From: Trichoplusia ni
Taxonomy: Eukaryota; Arthropoda; Insecta; Lepidoptera; Noctuidae
Assembly: GCF_003590095.1 (NCBI RefSeq)
Contig: NC_039483.1
Coordinates: 7,254,001-7,318,000, forward strand
Direction: 5' to 3'
DNA length: 64,000 nt
Positions 24,181-34,035 of this stretch are shown piece after piece. A program made the position numbers and the translations under genes. The notes below the pieces were generated by a model that worked only from the letters and a program-made list of their open reading frames with translations, did not search any database and was not told the origin of the DNA. The stretch's first letter is position 1; every line of letters begins with the position of its first letter.

Positions 24181-27100
24181 ACTCCGGTTTTCCGGAATGG
24201 GTTTAAATGTAATGGAAAACAAAGTGTCCTACTGAAATACCTACAATAAATTAAGCTCAAGAATAAAATTGTTTCCTTTTGTACCGAAAAATATGTTGAT
24301 TACCTTATCACTGGTTTCATTAATTATGTTACAGTTTCATGTTTTGTTAAACGAGGTAATTGTTTTAGCGCTTAGCTTCACTTCTGAACTTCCGGTTTCT
24401 ATGAAAAGCGGATGTTAGTTTATGTAAAGTAGAGCGGTCTTTTAGAATTTGTAGTTCGTAGCGTGGTTGTGTTTTATCAAGATAATATTTTAAAAGCAAT
24501 TTACACTATTTGTAGAGATTTCGTGTACGGATCCCAAATCCGTAAAGAATTAATTGAGCATGACACACAATATTAGGTAAATCTGATAAATCTACCTTTT
24601 TTGCAAGAAGAAGATAAATGAAAATTGAGAAGATATTGTAATTAGAGTCACTCTTTGAAATTTGGAGTAACCTATTAATTATAGTAGTTTGACTTCAAGA
24701 TGGTTTATTTAAAAAGATTAATTATTCATAAAAATAACTAGTGTTATTCCTCTTGATATTTAAAATAATACGTAGATAACAATTTACTAAGGTTCTGGTT
24801 CCGACTCTTTACGTAGCGAATAAGGTTTTTTGTATTTACTTTGAAACTTTGAATCCCGTTTAAATGAAATTTTGAATTCTTAGAGGGAGAGTTCGGTGCC
24901 AATTCAATGTTATGTTATATACTTTCAAAACTATTCTGAGAATGATGGTAGCATGTGATTTTGGCTGTTTATTGGATTGTGTATTAAAACAATGCAATCC
25001 CAGTGAGCTTGGTCTTTTTCAAGTTCCTTAAAACTACAATAAAATTTATATCGATCAGAGAGAGAGGTCAGAGAGCCACTCCTTGCTAAGGCTAAATAGC
25101 AAGGAGTGGCTCTCTGACCTCCTTAACTCAGTTACCTGAGCAACACGGTACTCCTTAGTCAGGCTTTTAAGACTATCATTAAATACAATGAAAAAATCAA
25201 AATTGCTGATAGGGTTCGAAAGGCTTTGCCATCTAAACTGTAGAATAATTTTGAATTTGTTCATCGTGATAGGTAATCGTAGGACAGATATTCTCGATGG
25301 ATGCTTTTAAAGCCATCGACAGTATTGATGAGAACCTTCTTTTTTATTTTATTTAACCATAACTTAAACAAAACACGAGGTAAATAAATAATAGGCGAAG
25401 TAGATATTACAAATATATTTATTGAAATAAGAAACGAACTAAATGAGGATCATAAGCTGCTCAATAATAATAAATTACATTTTAACAATTCTGATTATAT
25501 AAATTGCATTCATTGCCGCCGTTCCATACAAATAAATTTTGACTAGTTCAATGAACGACTTACTAAAAGTTATATAAACTTTGATGGAAAATTATTTTGC
25601 TTCTTTTTTCTAGCACCTTACAAAATATGAACGGCGGCCAAAAGTAGAATAATGGTCATTAACACGTAGGTATACAAAAATGTTTACATTTGAGATTGAT
25701 ACAAAGAAGACTGTATAGAAACAATGATTTCTATCAAGATATTTACAAAGTTAAGCTTAATTACTGTTCTACATTAAAGGATGTTATTACACTCACGGTT
25801 AGTAACGGAAACTATTTAGTCATTGTTTATAATTTATAAGAATCTATTCGTTTTATAAACATTTGTTAGAATACCGCAGCTGACATTAAAATAATTTAAT
25901 TAAATCATTAAAACACAATATTAAACCTAACTACCTATAAATTGAGTTGAATTTACAAACATTTCATAGGTTTAAAATAAGTTAACGTATTAAAACAAGA
26001 CAAAGACAATATTGCTTATTTTTTTAACTACGGTTCTTAATAGTGTTGTCAATCACAAAATAGTTTCTGTTCGCTTCTATGGCCGCTAGATATCACGTTG
26101 GTAGTGGACATGCGTTGAAGAGTATAAAATGAAAAGAGATCGAAGGTTACAATGGGACCAGGATTTGTTATTTTACACTCTGGTAACACCATAAACTTAA
26201 TGCGCGGGCTTCTGCGTTTCGTTGCAAGCAGTGTTGCAAAGCGTTTAGTTTGAGGAATATGTTTATAAGTGAAAGCATAACTTTGTAATTAATATTAATG
26301 GGAACGGCATGTCCTTTATGCGTTACAAGGATGACATACAAGGTCTATGAGGTCTATGCTAACTTTATAATTGTCTATAATACATTAATATGTAAACCCT
26401 AATTTTTCACACTATCACTAGACTAATGTTTTGTATAAATTCTAGCTACATTAATTTCTACGTCATAATCAGATACTCTACAATTATTGTACATGAAAAA
26501 CTAACTACTGGGATATATTTTATCTATGACATAATTTAAGTAAAACAATATTTACAAAAATAGCCACTTTTGTCTGTTTTTGGATCCAACTAACATCTAA
26601 TTTCTTTATCCCAATAAAAAACACTCAATTTTTAATATTACAAGGAACTAATTATTTGTAACAACAAAAATACACAGCTCACTTAATTTATATAACAGAG
26701 GATATTATTAGCAAACTATATTTTAAAAGTACAATGTGTATGTATAAAATGTACTACGTCGGTACAAAAGGCTACAAAACTATTACAAAGTACGTACAAT
26801 ATACGATTTGTTGTTTGCAGGAAGTTGATGGCAGGTGACAGGTCCAAGCTGTGGCTGCATGGGGACGTCAGCTCAGCTGTGCCACGTGTTGAAGCAACAT
26901 TGGTAAAAAGTCAAAGATTTTGGTCACGTTACAATTTACAAGACTACATTACTTGTCAGACTAAAGACGTCAAAGTGACATCACGTACTATACTCAGTCC
27001 TTTGAGATAGAGGTAAATTTAAAGTAGCAATGGAAGAGATGCTTACCAGCACTGTTGTGTTTGTAAATTTCATAAAAACCTATACCCCCGAGTTGAATAG

Positions 27101-27361
27101 TTTCTCGATAAAGACTAAAACCAATAAGTCTAATCGTGCTACTCAGAATTCATAATCATCATAACAATGCAATACACAAAAGATTGCTTTTATATTGCTA
27201 CACTTCTAAAATAATGTAGATGCCTATAATAAGACTGCTTGCGTTATCAAAATCTCAGCATTCATTAAATTAGTGGAAGTCTTTGCCGTTGTCCAATTCT
27301 TTGGAATTAATGACAAGTCTATAAATGTATTCGAGTACAATAATGTATATTGTGTGTTGTT
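24181..27361. other. Intergenic or long Caskin 3' UTR
   Basis: AT-rich DNA between synaptogyrin and the Caskin stop codon. The nearest canonical minus-strand AATAAA I see past the Caskin stop is near 25418-25423, so a long 3' UTR is possible. A small GC-richer patch at 26815-26910 has open frames on both strands but matches nothing I know. The hairpin at 25064-25121 is listed separately. Confidence 0.4.
25064..25121. repeat. Perfect 24-bp inverted repeat of a lepidopteran repeat
   Basis: The arms are 25064-25087 and 25098-25121, exact reverse complements with a 10-base loop (AAGGCTAAAT). The arm text, with gaggtcagagagcc and actccttgct, resembles a widespread lepidopteran repeat. The right arm continues as that repeat ('acctgagcaacacggtactc'). 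It is therefore a head-to-head junction of two copies rather than a new hairpin gene. Confidence 0.8.
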
Positions 27362-27661
27362 TTAGGAGTCTGTGAGTCCTTGTCGTTTCTCTTCCTCCAG
27401 CATGGCGTCGAGTTCGTCCGTGAGGTTGGCGAGCATGTTCCCGATGTCGTTGAGCACGTCGACGGGCTCGCTGGTGGTGTCGGGCGCGTCGTGCGGCGCG
27501 GGCTTGTCGTGTCGCGGCGGCAGCCCCGCAAGCCCCGCCAGCCCCGCGCGCCCGTAGTCCACCGTGTGCGGCCGCCCGCCTATCTGTCCGCGGTTCTGCT
27601 TTATGGTGCCCGCGTTCTCGTTCGCGAACGGAATGCTATCCGATTCTGTGCTGGAGCTAGA
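27362..27661 (-). CDS. ckn: Caskin exon 8 (C-terminus)
   Basis: Ninety-nine codons plus stop TAA at 27362-27364, after the acceptor TTACAG. It includes a Gly/Leu/Ala repeat (GLAGLAGLPP) and ends in an acidic amphipathic helix, DVLNDIGNMLANLTDELDAM, then LEEEKRQGL. I recognise this helix as the conserved Caskin tail. It secures the family assignment independently of the SAM domains. Confidence 0.9.
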   Translation of the reverse strand, partial: SSSSTESDSIPFANENAGTIKQNRGQIGGRPHTVDYGRAGLAGLAGLPPRHDKPAPHDAPDTTSEPVDVLNDIGNMLANLTDELDAMLEEEKRQGLTDS

Positions 27662-30600
27662 CTGTAACGACAAAAAGTAGAGCGTAAGTAAAAGTCTGGT
27701 ATTAAGTTGAGCATTTTTTTAATTGAAACGATTAGTTGGCGTAATGGCTGATACCATACCTTGAAGCTGGCGTCGGAGCCGGTGCGCAGCTTGTCGTCGT
27801 CGAGACGTCGCGGCGGCGAGGCGGGCGCGGGCGGCGGCGGCAGCAGCCCCGTACTGTCCAGCGACACGGACAGCGAGTCCGAGCTGGGGTAGGCGGGCAG
27901 GCTCAGCGGGAGGCTCTTCTCGGGGTGGATCTCCACCGTGGTCTGGCCGAAGCGCGAGAAGGGCGCGTACTGCGAGCTCTGGCGCTTGGGCGGCTCGGGC
28001 GGCGGCTTGCGGGCCACGTGCGGGCTGGCGCCGTAGGCCACGCGCTGCAGCCGCGCGGAGTACGCCAGCTCGTCGTACGCGTACTCGGCGGCCTTGTCGC
28101 GGTAGGCGGGCGTGGCCGCGATCTTGGCCACGGGGCGGGGCCGCACCAGGCCGCGCGGCCGCGGCAGCGTGCCCCCGCCCTCGTACGTGTCGTTAGTTGG
28201 CGTGATGTCCCCGTCGTCGTAGGAGCGGCGCCACTGTCCTCCCCCGTAGTAGAACCCCCCCTCCGGGGAGAACGTGCTGTGTGAAGCTCGCTCCGACGGG
28301 TCCTCCAGGCTCTCCAGCGACTTACCGCGCGGGTGGCGGATCTGTTGATATTAGTTGCATATTTTATATCTATTCTCTATTCATTCATAAATTGAAATTT
28401 AATTTTGAAAAATGTAATTACAAAGATCGTTCAAAACATTTACAAACAACGGCATCAACTTTTTACAATTCTGTTAATGTCGATCCTCTTACCATGCTAT
28501 CTGTTTAAGATTTTGTATTGTCAATCATAAAAATATTATATGTATAAGTAATGTTAGCATTATTAAAACCATGCGCAATTAGTTTATCAATTATCATTAT
28601 AGTATAATAATGAATAAAATAAAGTGAGTAAAATCTAGCTACCGTGCAGAGAGGTTCATTACAGAGCGGTTTCTACGATACACATGGAGAAAAGGCAAAA
28701 CGTGAAATTGTAATCAAATAAGACACACACAGAAACATTGCGTTCACTATAACAATCAGATCGGGTGCACATAAAAGCCGGTGCCGGGTGCGTCGAGAAC
28801 AAACTGACAAGACCTGTGCCAAAGGAGGTTGTCTCATACCTGGATGGGGACCAAGTCTGTGCCACAAAGGGGCGTCGGTATGGCGTCAAAGTTTAGGTCG
28901 GGGGGTTTATGGTAACTCCGTTGTCGCTCCCAAGGCTGGTAATGTAGCTCCCTCGGATATAAATCCTTTAGCCGATTATGTCCAAGGTGCGGTTTGTGTT
29001 TGGAAAAAGAAAAGAAAAGAAAACATTCACATGCTGCTTCGGGCTAGTGGTATGAGGTGGATGCAGCGGATGGACGTGTGTGCTGGCGGACGACAACCCT
29101 GCGACTGAGGTGTGCTACTGCAGTACTGCCTACACTCAGAGAGAGATATGCCCACTGGCTAGAAGTTCGCACAAAACTCTAGTAGGCACCTCAATATTTT
29201 AGGTTAAATTAGTAACAAGTATTAAGTGTGAAATTAAAAAGCGTACGAACTTTTAAATATGTTTTTTTTTTGACTTTCGCAGAACTGTTTAATACCGACC
29301 AGCAAAGGCGATGGCGATGGACGTAACCTAGTCTAAGCAAAATGATAACAAGGGTTTCTGAACGCATCGGGGAAAGTTCAACAATTTTATAAAACCACAC
29401 TTGCATGTTATTGTATGGGTAAATTTACGCCAATCAGTTATATTCATCAGTTTTCCCATAATGTGTCAGCTATCGGCACAGCAAACAAAGCTCTCCAGCC
29501 TCTGTGCTAGGTAAACACAATATGGAACTAACATCAAAAGCCTCGATTGGCTCAAATAAATCTTTAATTAGTCAAAATAAAAATATTGAAGCTATTTAAA
29601 TTATTGTTAAAATTACGCTGTTAGTATGTAAAGAAAAATAAATAAGACTTTTAATATAATAGCTTCATTTCTGTTAGAAGTTATAGCGGCAAAATTCAAG
29701 ATGGCCGATGTATGAAATGAGATGTAAAGTGAAAATCATAAAATCATTATAAAATTAAAATCAAATTGATTTGAAGTGATGCTTTGAAAACAATCTTGAT
29801 TGATAGAATAGGAATCTAATTTGCTCTATTGCACGTTCTATTAGACATTTATTACGAAAGCGGATTTCCAGACATTAAACCTTGTCAAACTTGACATCCG
29901 CTGTCATAAATATAGATAGTCTTAAGTAGTCTGTGGTGCTTATGAACTTTTTTGCCGCAAACGCACGAATTCATTCATCCAACACTTGAAAAAAGAATAC
30001 AAAGATTTAAAAATTGACAACTGGTCTGATAGAATTTGTGCGTTAAATAAGTTCATAAGTTTGACTGCCAAAGATTATCCGGATAGAATCTATCAAGAGT
30101 CTAGTTCTAAACATCACTACAAACACAGTGGGGGTGACATCGAGTGCTGGTACTGACCTGGCCCGGCTGTATTCTCGTAAAGTCCAGGGACCCTTGGTTA
30201 CTAATGCTCCTCTTTCCAGCTCTAATATCTTTGACTCTCTTGATGGCTAAAAGTATTTTCTTCTGGTGGCCAAGTCGTACTATACCCATGTCTTCTAAAT
30301 CCTGAAATTAAAAAAATATATATTTAGGCAATTTATTTTGTGTTTTAAAATAAAGTTCAATAAGTTCAAGAAAGGAACAATATTGCAATTTAAACACCAA
30401 TTGAGAGAAGTAGACGATAAATAAAATGACAGTCTACCAGTAATAAATCAATTACTGGTAGACTGACATTTTTATTTTTCAGTATTATACCAGATAATTA
30501 AAAAATATGACTGTCATAGTTGTGTAAGATTTATGTTTTATTACACGCCTTGTTTATCTTCATAAATGCAACACCTCTAAAGAGGCCATTCATTCTCAAA

Positions 30601-33169
30601 CAAAGAACAACACAACGGCTTTATTCTTTGCCATTAATTGCCTCAATAAAAACTATATCCGCTCTAGTCTACATTGCGTAGTGTTAATAGTCCTCACCTC
30701 CCATGCGAGCTGCGTGACGTCATGCACAGTGCGGTACCCTTGCGCGACCAGCGCGGGCCCGTACTCCTCCAGCCGGAGTAGTCGGAGCCATTCTTCTAGG
30801 GAACCCTGGAATTATAAGGATATGCTACTCGCTAATCGGAGTCGGTAATGGAGTGATATGGGCAAGTCCAATTTCTTTTGTTATGAAAGAGACATTTCTT
30901 TTTTAAGTGGTTTTCGGTTTTAATAATTATGTCTTTCACGTTGTATTGATATATTATGTTATGATCTTTTGCTGTAGAAGCGAAAGATCTTTTGCTGTAA
31001 AGCTGTAGATTCTGAAGAAGTTATTTTTTAACATTTTTTTTATACATTTTGTACTCTTACAAGTGGGACAACATTATTGAATGTTTTATTTGTTAATAAA
31101 TGTAACTAAAAATCCTTCATACCGGTATATAATCAGGCAGGTTATCGGGCACATTCAAGTTGGCGAGTTCTGCCTTTAACCGTTTGCGGTGGTTTGGTTT
31201 CTTGATGCCCACAGCCGTGAGGTCCTCGGGAGTCATCCTGGTGACGGTGGGCAGGTCGTAGCCGGCGTCGATGAACAGCCGAGCGTACTCCTCCATCTGG
31301 AGCTCAGCTAGGCACGCATGGATTATGTCCGTGTCCTTAAAGAAATTTAAAAAAGGGTTTCGTTGAAAAACAATTTCAATGGCAAAGTAAGGTTTTCGTT
31401 AAAGTAAAGTTTTGAGTTAAGATGGCGACGGTGCATGATCTATGTATATGTAGTTGGGAATTGTCACTGACGTTAACATAAAACTTGATAGTGGATTAAA
31501 AAAGTCACGAGGCACAGACCCTTGCAGACATAAATTTTTCGCGATACATACGAGTATATATGGGATACGAAAGTGCGAGCGAATTTAGAGCTACATCTTT
31601 AACAATGATCTCACGGATAGCCGAGTGGTTGAGGTGACCGCACCAATAAACCACTGTGCGCGTCGTGTCGCGGTTTCGATTGCCGCGTAGGACAAGCATT
31701 TGTATGACCCACGAATGCTTGTTCTGAGTTTGGGTGTTGCATGTGCATGTTGATTTGTATGTTTGTGAAACCCCCGCAACACAAGGATTAAATTCCTTTG
31801 TACGGGAGTAGTTGGATCAAAACGGTTCCTCATAAACAGCAGATGATTTCTCACCGGTAATCCTTGTGCGATCATAGCCCTGACTCGATCAGCGAGGTCC
31901 CCGCAGTGGCAGGCGGCGTGATGATGGTGCGGCACGCGGCCGGACGCGCGGCCGCTGTCCAGCGACGCGGACGAGTGGCGCGAGCCCGAGCCTGCTGAGC
32001 CGGACGACGAGCCGGGACTGTCGCGACCGGGGCTCTGGGGGAATGGATTTATTAGTTTAAGAAAGAGTCCTCGGAAAGAGAAAGCATTCTGGAGGTGTGT
32101 TATTCAGGGTCAAACAGGTATCGTGTGGACTCTGGGCCCCAAATAAAATTGAAGAAAATTCCAGTATGGATTTTCTTTTTTTCATACTACTAATTCTTAT
32201 TTCCTTCTAGTAATCTGTTCAATTTTGAATATCTGAGGGGTTTTACTAAGTCAAAACGTATCCGAGTAATTGTTTACAGTAGGAGTTAAAAATATCCTAT
32301 CGGAATGATTGGTGTTGGATAATTTAACTAGCTTCCCAGTTGCGTTATTTAAAGCAACCTTGGTAGCATCGTTCAGACTTTTAATAACACATAAGTTCAA
32401 GTTATACAGTAACTAAGATAACCACTAACCTGTGTCATATCGATGCCCTGATCATCACTAAGTGCTAGCTGGTGGTGGTAGTACACGGCAGCTTTATGCG
32501 TGAGGGGCTGCGCGGGCGGCGGGAACGTGAAAGTGCCGCCACCGGCCGGACTCTTGCCGAGGCTGCCGCTGGCGCCCGACACCCCGGACACACCCGACAC
32601 TGTGCTGCCGTAGTCTGAGTGGTCATCTGGAAGAGAAAGACGGAATTTTCAGTAAAGGTGAAAAAAGGACTTAATTGATCCGAAGATTTCAAACTTCGCG
32701 AATATAGATGAAGACTAAGAGTTTTAAAAAACAATACTTGGTAAACAAAAGCAAGTATACAAATATTAAAATTTTTCAAATTTGAATATTAATATTTTGC
32801 ATAGCAATACGCAATGGGTACCTAATAATATTTTTTATCTATCGATCTAGCACTTGTTTATGTATGTATCCTCTACACATACTTTTCTAAAAGAGCTTGT
32901 CGAATTGGATTTTTTAAATCGATCCAAGAAGGTCTTTACTTCTAGCGATGCATTAGTAGGGAAGCTCTTACCTCTAGTGTGTGAAGGTGTATCTGGTGGC
33001 TGGGGGTAAGGCTGTTCCTCGCAGGACGCGTACCCCTGGGAGCCAAAGCTGGAGCCGGAGTGTCGGTGCTGCGGCGTTCCGAAGGCGTCTCCGGGGACAG
33101 CTGGCGGCGGCACGCGCTTCGCCGTCGCGGTCTTGCCGGCGCCGCTCCCCCCGCGGGACATCCCGCCCA
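27362..33169 (-). CDS. ckn: Caskin-type SAM-domain synaptic scaffold, eight exons
   Basis: Caskins are neuronal scaffolds whose tandem SAM domains polymerise and bind receptor phosphatases such as LAR. Minus-strand exons are 32972-33169, 32430-32626, 31855-32034, 31123-31335, 30698-30805, 30158-30301, 27760-28341 and 27362-27661. All junctions are GT-AG and phases agree. If translation starts at the ATG at 33161, eight codons into nothing else, the product is 637 aa: Ser/Pro-rich 1-189, SAM1 about 191-255, SAM2 about 261-325, Pro-rich 345-600, C-terminal helix 605-632. Diagnostic strings are AGYDLPTVTRMTPEDLTAVG and GIVRLGHQKKILLAIKRVKD. The first exon begins only 8 bases before that ATG, at a phase-1-compatible acceptor, so an upstream coding exon is also possible. 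The ankyrin repeats and SH3 domain of vertebrate Caskins are not seen in the window. Confidence 0.88.
27760..28341 (-). CDS. ckn: Caskin exon 7 (proline-rich region)
   Basis: One hundred ninety-four codons, from IRHPRGKSLESLEDPSE to the donor after DASFK. It is low-complexity: Pro, Ser, Arg and Tyr rich, with KPPPEPPKRQSS and LLPPPPAPASPPRR as likely SH3 or EVH1 ligand sites. GC content is far above the window average, so several long antisense frames are spurious. A strong unused donor (GGTAAGT, intron base at 28325) sits 16 bases into the exon. Confidence 0.88.
28700..29160. other. GC-richer patch in Caskin intron 6
   Basis: Within the 1.8 kb intron between exons 6 and 7. Open frames exist on both strands, but none matches a known domain, and the donor and acceptor for exons 6 and 7 make a continuous protein without it. 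It is probably a transposon remnant of a family I cannot name. Confidence 0.35.
29939..30059. repeat. Imperfect inverted repeat in Caskin intron 6
   Basis: CTTATGAACTT at 29939 pairs with AAGTTCATAAG ending at 30059. Further inward, acgcacgaattc pairs with gaatttgtgcgt. The spacer is about 60 bases. It resembles a small fold-back element. Confidence 0.55.
30158..30301 (-). CDS. ckn: Caskin exon 6 (second half of SAM2)
   Basis: Forty-eight codons, from DLEDMGIVRLGHQKKILLAI to the donor after QPGQ. It holds the C-terminal helix of SAM2 (LGHQKKILLAIKRVKDI), the most conserved Caskin SAM2 segment, followed by a basic linker (RAGKRSISNQGSLDF). Confidence 0.95.
30426..30469. repeat. Hairpin in Caskin intron 5
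   Basis: Arms 30426-30444 and 30451-30469 are 19-base complements with one mismatch and a 6-base loop (AAATCA). The stem can extend into flanking A- and T-rich sequence. A short stem and tiny loop suggest a palindrome or mini-MITE rather than a microRNA precursor. Confidence 0.65.
30698..30805 (-). CDS. ckn: Caskin exon 5 (first half of SAM2)
   Basis: Thirty-six codons between the acceptor TTCCAG and the donor GTGAGG, GSLEEWLRLLRLEEYGPALV through QLAWE. It matches the first helices of the Caskin SAM2 domain; WE-DL at the junction with exon 6 corresponds to WEEL in vertebrate Caskins. Confidence 0.93.
31123..31335 (-). CDS. ckn: Caskin exon 4 (SAM1)
   Basis: Seventy-one codons covering nearly all of SAM1: ELQMEEYARLFIDAGYDLPT, then RMTPEDLTAVGIKKPNHRKR. 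It ends DNLPDYIP, the short linker to SAM2 (compare 'WLPAYIP' in vertebrate Caskins). It is flanked by the acceptor TTTAAG and the donor GTATGA, in phase 0 on both sides. Confidence 0.96.
31612..31808 (+). repeat. tRNA-derived SINE in Caskin intron 3
   Basis: Nearly full-length copy: tcacgga, A box TAGCCGAGTGG at 31618-31628, degraded B box GGTTTCGATTG near 31672, then the body 'aatgcttgttctgag' and the tail 'caaggattaaattcc...cgggag'. It lies antisense to the gene, 46 bases past the exon 3 donor. Confidence 0.85.
31855..32034 (-). CDS. ckn: Caskin exon 3 (Ser/Gly-rich linker)
   Basis: Sixty codons, SPGRDSPGSSSGSAGSGSRH through VRAMIAQGLP. Low-complexity Ser/Gly/Arg, a His run and a CHC pair, then a short helix leading into SAM1. 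The acceptor is CCCCAG and the donor GTGAGA. It is GC-rich. It has no known domain and is placed by phase and position. Confidence 0.85.
32430..32626 (-). CDS. ckn: Caskin exon 2 of the visible set
   Basis: Starts in phase 1 after TTCCAG (AT completes a Asp codon with the G from the exon before) and ends at DMTQ before the donor GTTAGT. It codes for DHSDYGSTVSGVSGVSGASG, a Ser/Gly repeat, then TFTFPPPAQPLTHKAAVYYH and LALSDDQGIDMTQ. I know no domain for it. Phase agreement and continuous coding bias support it. Confidence 0.85.
32972..33169 (-). CDS. ckn: Caskin first visible exon
   Basis: Follows the acceptor TGTTTCCAG and ends in phase 1 before the donor GTAAGA. It codes for basic, Pro-rich sequence (GKTATAKRVPPPAVPGD, then YASCEEQPYPQPPDTPSHTR). 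The ATG at 33161 is the only in-frame Met near its 5' end and lies 8 bases inside the exon. It may be the true start, with a spliced 5' UTR, or an internal Met. Confidence 0.75.
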
Positions 33170-33779
33170 CTGGAAACAATTAACAGACTTATTATTAATG
33201 GGAAAAAGACAATGCATGGTTGTTAGGAATGGGAATTATAGACAAGTGGAGACAATGATAGCTCAGAAAATGTGGAGGTAGAGTACCGTATACGGGAAAG
33301 TCGAAATATCGGGAGATAGATCTAAATAGGTAGTAAAACGCAATAGAATCTTTTTAAAAGCAGGAAATACTGAGCAGTAAGTACAAAATTTAAAATGATG
33401 TTCTCAGGTTGATGTTGTATTGAAATTTATGATAAATTACATCTTGTTTTACATAGAGTACGTGGGTAGCTAAATCATCATCAAAATTTAATGTGGCCAT
33501 TTAATCTATGGATTATGATTAGTTTCCAATAAATGCTAAAGTTGTTAACGTAGTTATTATAGTTCAAAATTCATATTAACTACTGAAAATAATTGTAGAA
33601 ACTATTTAATTAAGGTCTACCTTAACGTTTGCGAAGTTTGTAGTTAAATGGAACAAACCTCATCGCCCAAATAAAGGTCGGCTTTTATTTGAGCCTTTAG
33701 ACCCTTAAAACCTAATATAATTAATACGCAAAGGCTCCGAAAGGGATGTAAATGGAATAAGTGGAACCCTTCAAAGAGT

Positions 33780-34035
33780 TCAAACACTGTTATCTGGTTT
33801 GAACACGACGTGGCCGCAATCTCGTAATGAGGAGCTTCCCCCCACTGTAAGCCGATAAGCCGTGGGTGCGGGGAGGGGATAACTTCGGTAATAAGGTAAA
33901 AACGTCATCAATCATGTTTCGCCCATCGCGGAGATCGGACGGCCGGATCGGATCGGCCACCTAATTGCCTGCGCCGAATCGATATCGCTAAGTAATGGCC
34001 GAGAAAAATCAACACCGAATTAATTGCGATGCAAA
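33780..34035. promoter_or_regulatory. Candidate regulatory island
   Basis: CG-richer non-coding island. It has CGGCCGGATCGGATCGGCC at about 33940, GATAAG words, ATCGATAT, and TAATTG/TTAATTGC homeodomain-like words. Its three minus-strand frames are closed by stops, so it is not an exon. The density of distinct binding words suggests an enhancer, but this is an inference. Confidence 0.3.

Noticed and set aside
26815..26910. GC-richer patch preceded by a TTTGCAG on plus
   Set aside because: Looks like an acceptor followed by an exon, but the frame after it closes quickly and no donor follows. On minus the open frame is rich in improbable composition.
27350..28284. Long plus-strand frames of 105 and 119 codons
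   Set aside because: Antisense shadows of Caskin exons 7 and 8; low-complexity composition and no matching family.
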